Source of the DNA: Streptomyces sp. CB02980
Lineage (GTDB): Bacteria > Actinomycetota > Actinomycetes > Streptomycetales > Streptomycetaceae
DNA: 64,000 bases
Assembly: GCF_014451325.2 (NCBI RefSeq)
Contig: NZ_JACSCH020000001.1
Coordinates: 412,845 to 476,844, forward strand
Reading direction: 5' to 3'
Shown here piece after piece: positions 8,399-16,209 of the stretch. Under the pieces are notes generated by a model. It was not told the origin of the DNA, made no database searches, and saw nothing but the letters and a program-made list of their open reading frames with translations. How positions within the stretch are numbered: position 1 is the first letter of the stretch; every line of letters begins with the position of its first letter. A program made the translations under genes and the position numbers.

Positions 8399-9574
8399 TC
8401 AGGCCAGGACGGGTAGGGCTGTCAGCCCACGGACGAGTCGGGTGTGCCGCCACTCCAGTCGGTCTGCCGGGACGGCAAGACGGATGCCGGAGAACCGGGT
8501 CAGAACGGCTCGCAGGGCGATCTCCGCCTCCGCCTTCGCCAGGGGTGCGCCGACACAGCGGTGAATGCCGTGGCCGAAGGCGAGGTGGGCAGCCGCGTTC
8601 CGGTCCAGGTCGAGCTGGTCCGGCGCGGGGAACCGCGCCGGGTCTCGGTTGGCTGCCCCCAGTGCGACCAGGACCGGGACTCCGGCCGGGATTTCGGTAC
8701 CGCCGAGCTCGACGGCTTCCGTGGTGAACCGGAACGTCGCCGTACTCACCGCCGAGTCGAAGCGGAGCAGTTCATCCAGCGCGGCAGGGACGTCGTCGGG
8801 CTTCGCCCGAAGGCGATCCAGCGCGGCGGGGTGCTGGAGCAGTGCCAGAAGAGCGTTGCCGAGGGCGTTGGTGGTGGTCTCGTGGCCGGCCACGAGCAGG
8901 AGCACGGCCAGGGAGACCAGCTCCGTCTCGCTCAGGTGATCGTCTCCGTCGCGAGCGGCGATGAGCCGGTCAAGGAGAGAACTGCCGGGATCCCGGCGCT
9001 TGGTGGTGATGAGGCCCGTCATGTAGTCGGCCATCGAGTGCGAGGCGGCGTCGATGACATCGGGCTTCCCTGCCGCGAAGAGCTCCGCCGACCAGCGCTG
9101 GACATCGGGCCGGTCCGTCTGCGGGACTCCGAGCAGCTCGCAGATCACGATGACCGGCAGCGGCACCGCCAGGCCGGCCACGAAGTCGAACGTCCCGCCG
9201 GCGGGCCACTGATCCAGCAGCTCGTCGGTGACGCGGGCGATGAACGGTCGCAGCTGCGCGACGGCCCCGGTCGTGAACGCCTTGGTCACCAGTGTGCGCA
9301 GCCGGGTGTGCTGGGGCGGGTCGCCGGCCAGCATCGTGTGGGCGACCGCGGGGTGCAGACGGCGCCGTGACCCCTTGCCCGCGAAGAACGCGGCCGTGTC
9401 CTTCGAGAGGCGGGCGTCGCCGAGGGCCTCTCTGGCTTCCGCGTAGCCTGTGACCAGGTAGTTGCGGTGCCCGCCGGAGCCGGAGACGGGACGCACCGGG
9501 GATATGGAGCGCATGGCCGCGTAGGCCGGATAGGGGTCCTGGAGGAAGCGGGGTTCCTGAGTCGGGTCGGTCAT
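8399..9574 (-). CDS. Cytochrome P450
   Basis: A 391-aa bacterial class I P450. The I-helix motif AGHETTTN is present. An ELLR sequence represents the ExxR K-helix. The heme loop FGHGIHRCVGAPLA has the ligand at Cys340. The start at 9574 (MTDPTQEP) is chosen because GGAGG lies eight bases upstream; an in-frame start 45 bases earlier is possible. No ferredoxin or ferredoxin reductase gene is adjacent, so electrons must come from elsewhere. The neighbours (kinase, subtilase) do not reveal a pathway or a substrate. Confidence 0.95.
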   Translation of the reverse strand: MTDPTQEPRFLQDPYPAYAAMRSISPVRPVSGSGGHRNYLVTGYAEAREALGDARLSKDTAAFFAGKGSRRRLHPAVAHTMLAGDPPQHTRLRTLVTKAFTTGAVAQLRPFIARVTDELLDQWPAGGTFDFVAGLAVPLPVIVICELLGVPQTDRPDVQRWSAELFAAGKPDVIDAASHSMADYMTGLITTKRRDPGSSLLDRLIAARDGDDHLSETELVSLAVLLLVAGHETTTNALGNALLALLQHPAALDRLRAKPDDVPAALDELLRFDSAVSTATFRFTTEAVELGGTEIPAGVPVLVALGAANRDPARFPAPDQLDLDRNAAAHLAFGHGIHRCVGAPLAKAEAEIALRAVLTRFSGIRLAVPADRLEWRHTRLVRGLTALPVLA

Positions 9575-9743
9575 CTCCTCAGCCTCCAACGGGCCCCGGT
9601 CCGCCGCGGACTGCGACACGCCCTACCCGGCCGGCGATCATCGATCGGCGACGCCCTGGAACGCCGGACTCGGCCCGGGTCGGGCAGCCCCTTGTCCCCC
9701 GTAGGTCCCTCGGCTCGTACGGCCGCAGTCGGTCCTGCTGACG

Positions 9744-9783
9744 CGTACGTCCGGGGCAGCCGCGCGGCTGCCCCGGACGTACG
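9744..9783. terminator. 40-bp perfect palindrome, likely terminator
   Basis: The two 20-base arms (9744-9763 and 9764-9783) are exact reverse complements, with core GGGGCAGCCGC/GCGGCTGCCCC. The element begins 11 bases after the stop of the subtilase gene (its transcript direction is minus). It should form a very stable hairpin and most simply ends that transcript. Confidence 0.75.
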
Positions 9784-9794
9784 GCTGCGGTCCG

Positions 9795-12700
9795 TCAGCG
9801 GCGGACCTGGTAGGCCCGCGTCACCGTCTGGTCGACGGAGTTGCCGTCGGCGTCGGTGGCGATGACCCGCAGCGAGACGAAGCCCGCGGCCGCCGGATTG
9901 TCGATGGTGCCGTTCAGACGGCCGTCCAGGCGGACCTGTCGCCAGGAGGCGCCGTCGTCGTACGAGGCCCACAGCTCGACCCCGGTGACGGCCGGGCCGA
10001 CGAGACCCTTGGGGTGCCGTACGCCGAGGCCGACGGTCGTGCGGGATCTGGTCCGGGCGCTGTTGGCCAGGTCGGTACCGAGGCGGTAGTCGACCGACAG
10101 GACGGGCAGCAGTGTCCGCCCCTCACCCTGCGCGGAGTGGAAGCGCCAGTCGGTGCGTACCTTCGTGGAGGTGTTCCAGCCGGCCTCCTCCCGCTGTACG
10201 TCGGTGACCACGCGGTACTCGGCTCGTTCCGGGACCACCGGGAAGGCGACGGCGGTGGCGGGTGCGGTGCCGAGGAGCGTGCCGTTCCGGTAGACCGTGG
10301 TCAGCTCCTTGTCGCTGCCGTTGCGCATGACGGCCCACTGCCCGAAGCCGCTGTCGAGGAGTCCCGCGGCGGTGATTCCGGCGACCGCGCCGTCACGGAC
10401 GGCGGCGTTGTCCAGGCCGCCCGGGAGCGCGGTGCGGACGACGGCCTTGTTCCAGTCGCGGCGGGCCTGCCGGCCGGGGGTGAGCTTCGTGGCGGCCGTC
10501 AGCTGCCAGGTGCCGCCCGCCGTCCACACGGGGCCCAGCTTCATGGCCTCGTAGGTGCGCAGGCCCGTGGTGACGTACTCGGTCAGGGTGCGCTGGAGCT
10601 GCATCCGCCCGAAGGCGAAGTTCGCCACCGGTTGCATCGGCGCGTGCATCAGCCGGCCGTATCCGGCCTCGGCTCCGGCGGTCGTACCGTGGAACCGGGA
10701 GTCGATCGTGGCCAGTTCACCGGCCCGGACGCGGTAGCGCTGGTCGGCGGGAATGCCGCCGGCACGGTACTTGAGCAGTTCGTAGGAGTACGGGCTGACC
10801 GCCGTGCCGGAGAAGGTGATCCGGGCGCCGGACAGAGCCAGCAGCCGCTCGCCCTCGGTGCCGGAGGCGGTCATCGCGGGGATGCGGGTCTCCTTCGCGC
10901 TCCAGTTGCCCGCCAGCCAGCCGCCGGGGCTGTCGTTGTAGACGAGCACGGCCAGCGCTCCGGCGTCGGCCGCCGCGTCGACCTGTGCGTACGTGGTGGT
11001 GCCCGAGTCACGCTTCACCAGCGCGAGCTTGCCCCGGACATCCTCTCCGGGCCTGGCCACCCGGAGGGTGCGGCTGCCGTCGAAGCGCGCAGAGCCGGTC
11101 CAGCCCTGGAAGTAGGAGACGTCCAGGGCACGGCTGCCGTGTCCGGCGAGCCGGGCCGAGAGCGCGGGGGCACCGAGGGACCAGCCGACCCGCGACTCGA
11201 AGAGGCCGGCGTCGGTGGTGGCCGACGGCACCGAGTAGACCGCCGTCTCCCCGCCCAGCCAGGTCTCGCGGTCCTGGACGAGGGGCTGCGAGGAGGAGCG
11301 GGAGGTGATGCCGACCCGGAGGCGGTTCGTCTCCGACGGGCGGGGCGTGGCCATGGTGACCGGGCCGGCCTTGGAGCCGTCGAAGGTGAACGTGCGGTCG
11401 GTGTCGATGAGCGTGCCGGGCTGGGCGCCGTAGGTGTACTCGTGGAGCATGCTCCAGTCGGGGCTGTAGTGGAAGATCTCCGCGATGAAGGAGTGCTCGC
11501 CGCGCGGCACCCGCACCACGACGGTCCCGTCCTCACCGACCGGGTACGTCTCCGGGAGCACCGCCCTGTCCAGGGAGGTGTCGGTGATCGCGGCGATGCC
11601 GCCGGTCGGCTTGCCGTCGCGGTCGAGGACCTTCAGGGTGACGTCGAAGCGCTGCACGTCCCGGCCGAAGCCGACCGCGGTCGCCACCGTCGTCCCGTCG
11701 GTGGCACGGGCGGTGACGTGCGCACCGTGCGAGCCGGTGGTGACCCTGCCCGTGTCGAGGGTGACGGCGACCCCGGCGGTGCCGTGCGCGGGGACGGTCA
11801 CCGAGTCGGCGCCCAGGGCGAGCGTGCCGGCGGGCAGCGTCTCTCCCGCGTTCTCCAGCGAGAGCGCCAGTGTGACCGGGGCGTCGCCGTCGTTGGCGTA
11901 CTCGATCTTCTTCTCGACCGTGGCCGAGTCGTCCCAGCCGCGCAGGCCGAAGTCGATCGTGCCGCCGGCCGACACCGGCTGGCGGACCGCGCGTGCCACG
12001 TCGAGGCGGCCGGCGCCCTGGGCGTACACGGAGGTGTCGGCGGTGGTCTTCGCGGTGCTGATGAGGTGGCTCTTCAGCTGGGCGGGCGACCAGTCGGGGT
12101 GGCGCTGGGCGAGGATCGCCGCCGCGCCCGCCACGTGCGGCGTCGCCATGGAGGTGCCGCTCGCGGTGGTGTAGAGCTCGCCGACCGGGGCGCCCATCGT
12201 GGTGCCCGCCGCGCGGGCCGCGACGATCCTGACGCCCGGTGCGGTGATCTCCGGCTTGAGGCCGCCGTCGCCGCGCGGGCCACGGCTGGAGAAGCTCGCG
12301 ACGGCGTCGTCCGAGTCCACGGCTCCGACCGTCAGGGCCGCGGCTGCGGCGCCGGGCGAGCCGACGGTCCTCGCGCCGGGGCCGCTGTTGCCCGCCGCGA
12401 TGGTGAACAGGACGCCCGTCCTCGCGGTGAGTTCGTTGACCGCGAGCGACATGGGGTCGGTGCCGTCGGCGCCCTCCTGGCCGCCCAGGCTCATGGAGAC
12501 GACCTTCGCGCCGGAGTGCGCGGCCCATTCCATGCCCTCGATGATGCCGGACTCCGAGCCGGAGCCGCCGTCGTCGAGGACCTTGCCCACGACCAGCTCG
12601 GCGCCGGGGGCGACGCCCCGGTACCTGCCGTCGGAGCCGGCGCCGCTGCCGAGGATCGTGGAGGCGACGTGGGTGCCGTGACCGTGGCCGTCGCGCGCGG

Positions 12701-13478
12701 TCTCGCCGGGGACGAAGCTGCGGCTCTCGACGATGCGGTCGGCGAGGTCGGGGTGGGTGGCGTCGACGCCGGTGTCGAGCACGGCGACCTTGACGCCGGT
12801 GCCGTCGTATCCGGCGGCCCACGCCTCCGGCGCGCCGATCTGCGGGACGCTCTTCTCCAGGAGCGCGTCGACCTTGCCGTCCAGCCAGAGGCGCTGGACG
12901 CCGCCCGACAGGCGGGCCTCGGGGGTTCCGGCCCGGGCGCTGTCGTCGTCGACGGCCTCCCAGAAGGTGTCGCCCTCGGCCTTGTCGGCGGTGACGGCGG
13001 CGCCGCGCACGCCGGGGAGCCTACGGGTGAGACGGGCACCGCCGGGGGCCGTGGTGCCGGTGGAGTCGTAGCGCACGATCAGCGGGGTCGACGCGCGGTG
13101 GGCGTCGTCGAAGCCCTGGGCGACGAGCTGGGTGACGTTGAACAGTCGCTTGTCGACCTGGCCGTTGTGGACCAGCGCCTCGACGTCCCGGGGAATGACG
13201 TACACGTCGGTGCCGACCGTGTACGTCCGCAGTCCGGCGGCGCTGTCCCGGTACGGGGTGACGTTGACGGCGACGGTCTTGCCCGCCCGGGTGGCCACCG
13301 TCACCTTGTCGCCGGTCACCAGGGTGACCGTGGCGGTGCGGACGGCGTCCCGGGGCGCGGGGGTCACCGACTCCTCCCCGGTCGCGGGGAGAGGGGTGGC
13401 GCCGTACGCCATGCCGCCTGCGGTCATGGTGGCTGCCAGGGCGAAGCCGAGCAGTGCGGTTCTCCGTCTGCTGCGCAT
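9795..13478 (-). CDS. Large secreted subtilisin-like protease (S8 family)
   Basis: A 1227-aa exported protease. The signal peptide is at about 1-30 (MRSRRRTALLGFALAATMTA), with a propeptide-like region to about 200. The S8 catalytic domain at about 210-480 has Asp235 (VLDTGVD), His270 (GHGTHVAS) and Ser443 (GTSMATPHVAG). A long C-terminal beta-rich part follows, with a PA-like insert near 830-920 (GKLALVKRDSG, DAGALAVLVYNDSPGG). The start at 13478 has GGAAGGAG nine bases upstream, and an in-frame start 54 bases earlier would spoil the signal peptide. This is the typical large Streptomyces 1,100-1,250-aa subtilase. It probably digests extracellular protein. The divergent TrmB/LuxR gene is a likely regulator. 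Confidence 0.95.
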   Translation of the reverse strand: MRSRRRTALLGFALAATMTAGGMAYGATPLPATGEESVTPAPRDAVRTATVTLVTGDKVTVATRAGKTVAVNVTPYRDSAAGLRTYTVGTDVYVIPRDVEALVHNGQVDKRLFNVTQLVAQGFDDAHRASTPLIVRYDSTGTTAPGGARLTRRLPGVRGAAVTADKAEGDTFWEAVDDDSARAGTPEARLSGGVQRLWLDGKVDALLEKSVPQIGAPEAWAAGYDGTGVKVAVLDTGVDATHPDLADRIVESRSFVPGETARDGHGHGTHVASTILGSGAGSDGRYRGVAPGAELVVGKVLDDGGSGSESGIIEGMEWAAHSGAKVVSMSLGGQEGADGTDPMSLAVNELTARTGVLFTIAAGNSGPGARTVGSPGAAAAALTVGAVDSDDAVASFSSRGPRGDGGLKPEITAPGVRIVAARAAGTTMGAPVGELYTTASGTSMATPHVAGAAAILAQRHPDWSPAQLKSHLISTAKTTADTSVYAQGAGRLDVARAVRQPVSAGGTIDFGLRGWDDSATVEKKIEYANDGDAPVTLALSLENAGETLPAGTLALGADSVTVPAHGTAGVAVTLDTGRVTTGSHGAHVTARATDGTTVATAVGFGRDVQRFDVTLKVLDRDGKPTGGIAAITDTSLDRAVLPETYPVGEDGTVVVRVPRGEHSFIAEIFHYSPDWSMLHEYTYGAQPGTLIDTDRTFTFDGSKAGPVTMATPRPSETNRLRVGITSRSSSQPLVQDRETWLGGETAVYSVPSATTDAGLFESRVGWSLGAPALSARLAGHGSRALDVSYFQGWTGSARFDGSRTLRVARPGEDVRGKLALVKRDSGTTTYAQVDAAADAGALAVLVYNDSPGGWLAGNWSAKETRIPAMTASGTEGERLLALSGARITFSGTAVSPYSYELLKYRAGGIPADQRYRVRAGELATIDSRFHGTTAGAEAGYGRLMHAPMQPVANFAFGRMQLQRTLTEYVTTGLRTYEAMKLGPVWTAGGTWQLTAATKLTPGRQARRDWNKAVVRTALPGGLDNAAVRDGAVAGITAAGLLDSGFGQWAVMRNGSDKELTTVYRNGTLLGTAPATAVAFPVVPERAEYRVVTDVQREEAGWNTSTKVRTDWRFHSAQGEGRTLLPVLSVDYRLGTDLANSARTRSRTTVGLGVRHPKGLVGPAVTGVELWASYDDGASWRQVRLDGRLNGTIDNPAAAGFVSLRVIATDADGNSVDQTVTRAYQVRR

Positions 13479-13735
13479 GCTGAGGGCACTCCTTCCGCCG
13501 GCGGAAGGGGGATCCGTGTCCGGCGGAACCAAGAGTCAACAGGAACGATCACCTTCGCTACAGCCCGCGACTGGCGAAGAAGCGACATGTCCACTCGCCG
13601 CCAATGTGCGTGCACCGCAGGCTACTTACGGGACCCGCGTGGTATGGCGGGCTCTCGTTTTCGACGGTCCTGATGTGATTTGATCACTCCGGGTACGGGG
13701 GTGAGATCACGTCAACCGGGGTGGGGGAAGGCGTC

Positions 13736-14809
13736 GTGGGCGAAGGACACATGCTGGAGGCGGCAGGGGTCGACGCCGATGAGGAGCGGGTGTACCGCTT
13801 TCTCCTCGGGGTTCGGGAAGCCGACACCGCCGGAATCGCGGGGCAGTTGGGGTTGGACGAGGCACGGGTCCAGTGGCTGCTGACCTCCCTCCACGACAAG
13901 GGCCTGGTGGGCCGGGCCGCCGAGCCACCGGGAGGCGGTCCCGAGCGGTATGTGCCGATGGCGCCCGACGCGGCGTTGCGCCCGCTGCTGCTGCGCGGGC
14001 ACGAAGCGCTCGAATGGGCACGGCGGGGCGTGGAACAGCTCGCCGAGGAGTACCGGGCCGGCGGGCGGCGGCACGACGCCGGGCAGCTCGTCGAGGTGAT
14101 CACCGGGGCGAGCGTGATCCGGCAGCGGCTGCGGCAGATGGCGTACGGGGCCGGTGAGATGCGCTGGCTCTGCAAGGCCCGTCCGGTCGCTCTGGCGGCG
14201 GCGGAGAACGACGAGGAGTGGGAGCTGCTCGCCCGGGGGGTGCGCTACAAGACGATCTACGAGCGCGAACTCCTGGAAGGGCCCGGGATGGTTGACAACG
14301 TTGCCCGGAGCATCCGCGCGGGCGAGCAGGCGCGGGCCGTCGGAACGCTGCCGGTGCGGCTGGTGATCGCGGACAGCTCGATGGCCATCTGCCCTCTCGT
14401 GTACGAGAGCGGGGAAGGCCTCGACGGTACGGAACGGGCGGCGGGTCCTGCCGACCGGGTGGGCGAGCCGACGGCCGCCGTGATCCACAGCAGCAGTCTG
14501 CTCGACGCGCTGATCGCCCTGTTCGAGAGCCAGTGGGCGGCGGCGACCCCGCTGCACGTCACGGACTCCGGCGAACTGGCCGACTTCGACGGCGGCCCGA
14601 ATCCGGCGGTGCACCTCGCCGACGACGAGCGGTATCTGCTGTCCCTGATCGTCGCCGGGGTCGCGGACAAGGCCATCGCCTCGCAGCTGTGGGTCAGTCA
14701 GCGCACGGTGCAGCGCCGGATCCAGGCCCTGATGCAGCGCGCCGGGGCCCTGACCAGGACGCAGCTGGTGTGGCAGGTGGCGCAGCGGGGGTGGCTGGCG
14801 AACGGCTGA
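13736..14809 (+). CDS. TrmB/LuxR-type transcriptional regulator
   Basis: About 357 aa. The N-terminal winged helix at about 5-70 (TrmB-like; EERVYRFLLGVREADTAGIA, QLGLDEARVQWLL) is followed by a middle phospholipase-D-like sensor region. A C-terminal LuxR-type HTH lies at about 300-355 (LSLIVAGVADKAIASQLWVS, QRTVQRRIQALMQRAG). The GTG at 13736 follows GGGGGAAGG; GTG at 13721 and ATG at 13751 are alternatives. Such regulators commonly sit beside secreted subtilase genes in Streptomyces, and this gene is divergent from one, so control of the protease is the obvious inference. The signal is unknown. Confidence 0.85.
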   Translation: MGEGHMLEAAGVDADEERVYRFLLGVREADTAGIAGQLGLDEARVQWLLTSLHDKGLVGRAAEPPGGGPERYVPMAPDAALRPLLLRGHEALEWARRGVEQLAEEYRAGGRRHDAGQLVEVITGASVIRQRLRQMAYGAGEMRWLCKARPVALAAAENDEEWELLARGVRYKTIYERELLEGPGMVDNVARSIRAGEQARAVGTLPVRLVIADSSMAICPLVYESGEGLDGTERAAGPADRVGEPTAAVIHSSSLLDALIALFESQWAAATPLHVTDSGELADFDGGPNPAVHLADDERYLLSLIVAGVADKAIASQLWVSQRTVQRRIQALMQRAGALTRTQLVWQVAQRGWLANG

Positions 14810-14970
14810 CCAGGCGCCCGGCTCCGGGTCGTAGGCGAAGATGCCGGCCGCCATCCCGGGTGGGCAGGGATCCACGGGCGAGCTGAGCGGTGTCCAGGCC
14901 TCACCCTCCGACGGCGGGTGCACGTCGCGGTCCACCCCGAGTGAGATACGGAATGCAGCCCCCACACATA

Positions 14971-14986
14971 CTTACCGGCCGGTAAG
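14971..14986. promoter_or_regulatory. Perfect 16-bp palindrome, TetR-type operator candidate
   Basis: CTTACCGGCCGGTAAG is exactly self-complementary and lies 57 bp before the DoxX gene. Palindromes of the TTACCGGCCGGTAA kind are typical of TetR-family operators. No TetR gene is adjacent (the nearest is at 24.6 kb), so the regulator would act from a distance. Confidence 0.5.
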
Positions 14987-15043
14987 GTGTGCGCACTGCC
15001 TTCCTTCCCCACCGCCGCGCCGCCCTCCCTCCGAAGGAAACCG

Positions 15044-15415
15044 ATGTCCCGGTCCGCACGCTCCGCCTTCCTGCTCGCCGGCCTGCTCGCCTCCGCGGGC
15101 GTCGCCCATTTCGTCTCCCCGAAGCAGTTCGACGCCACCGTGCCGGAGTCCCTTCCGGGCAGCCCCCGGACCTGGACCAAGGCCAGTGGGGTCGCGGAAC
15201 TCGCCCTGGCCGCCGGCCTCGTCCTTCCGGCGACCCGCAAGGCGAGCGCCCGCGCCACGGCCCTGTTCTTCGCCGGAGTCTTCCCGGCCAACGTCAAGAT
15301 GGCCTACGACTGGCGAGGCCGCTCGCCGAAGGCGCAGGCGATCGCCTACGGCCGACTTCCCCTCCAGATCCCCCTGATCCTGTGGGCACGCAGCGTCGGC
15401 CGCGCCGACTCCTGA
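15044..15415 (+). CDS. DoxX-family small membrane protein
   Basis: A 123-aa protein with about four hydrophobic segments (FLLAGLLASAGVAHFVSP, GVAELALAAGLVLP, ATALFFAGVFPANV, RLPLQIPLILWARSV). The HFVxPxxFD and GVAELxLAxGLxLP pattern is that of actinobacterial DoxX-like proteins. They are membrane proteins linked in some bacteria to redox or detoxification roles. GAAGGA lies six bases before the ATG. Expression is probably controlled through the upstream palindrome. Confidence 0.8.
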   Translation: MSRSARSAFLLAGLLASAGVAHFVSPKQFDATVPESLPGSPRTWTKASGVAELALAAGLVLPATRKASARATALFFAGVFPANVKMAYDWRGRSPKAQAIAYGRLPLQIPLILWARSVGRADS

Positions 15416-15427
15416 CACACCAGCCTC

Positions 15428-15769
15428 TCACCACTCCCGCGTGGCGATCAGTTCCTCCACGTCCGCGTCCGAGAACCCGTAGGCCGACGCGACACACCAG
15501 AAGTCCTCAGCGATGACTTCCCGCGCGACCGTCTCGATCTCGCTCCCTGCAGCGTCGAACTCCGCCTCCAGGAGATTGAACTCGTCCGTCGCGGCGTGAG
15601 TCAGTCCGTACAGGGCTGCCAGGTCAGCCGGCCGCTCGGCTTCGATCCGTTCGCACAGCCGCAGCAGGATCGCTCTGCCCTTGTCGACGACGTGGTCGGG
15701 GAAGTACGCGTCCGCGTACAGCTGCCGGAGAAACGCGTGCCCGGCGACCTGCCGGTTCGTGATCGGCAT
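15428..15769 (-). CDS. DUF5713-family protein
   Basis: A 113-aa soluble acidic protein beginning MPITNRQVAGHAFLRQLYAD, with YFPDHVVDKGRAILLRLC and DEFNLLEAEFDAAGSEIETV. These features fit the DUF5713 family of unknown role. The ATG at 15769 has GGAGG immediately upstream and is preferred over a start 66 bases earlier. It is convergent with DoxX, only 12 bp from its stop. Confidence 0.75.
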   Translation of the reverse strand: MPITNRQVAGHAFLRQLYADAYFPDHVVDKGRAILLRLCERIEAERPADLAALYGLTHAATDEFNLLEAEFDAAGSEIETVAREVIAEDFWCVASAYGFSDADVEELIATREW

Positions 15770-16209
15770 GACGCCTCCGTCCTTGAAGAGGGGATGAGGA
15801 AGGAACGTGCCCATCTTGAACGGGACCACTGACAACGCACCGCGTCAGGCACCCCAGTTGAGATTCGGGGGCCGGAGGACGGCGTCGGCGTTTCGGCCAC
15901 CGACGCATCGGGGCCCGGACCAGGCCCGGCAAGGGTCGGTGTAGCTGGAACGAACGAACTTTCGCCTGGAGTCGGGGTTCACAGCACGTCCAAAAGTCAT
16001 GTGTTCGAGAGGGCAGGGGTCGTCGTTGAGCCTGGCAACCCCTCACCGCACCCCTTCCCGGAGGCTGACTTGTACCCTCTGCCGAATCCCCGGACCGCTC
16101 TTCCTCCCGCCGCTGAGCCTGTGCTTGTCCGGCTCCCGACCGCGGCGGTACGGCCCCGACGTACCGCCGGCGCCTCCTGCGCAGCACGACCGGATACGAG
16201 GTGGTGGGG
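15770..16209. other. Intergenic region before ABC exporter
   Basis: This divergent 440-bp gap must hold the promoters of the DUF5713 gene and the ABC exporter. The stretch 15950-16000 is less GC-rich (ACGAACGAACTTTCG, CCAAAAGTCATG) and is the likeliest promoter zone. No gene is supported here. Short open frames through 16001-16213 lack typical codon use. Confidence 0.4.

Noticed and set aside
10014..13673. A 1219-codon open frame on the plus strand opposite the large subtilase
   Set aside because: The subtilase on the minus strand has a signal peptide, catalytic triad and ribosome-binding site; the opposite frame has no domain or start signal.
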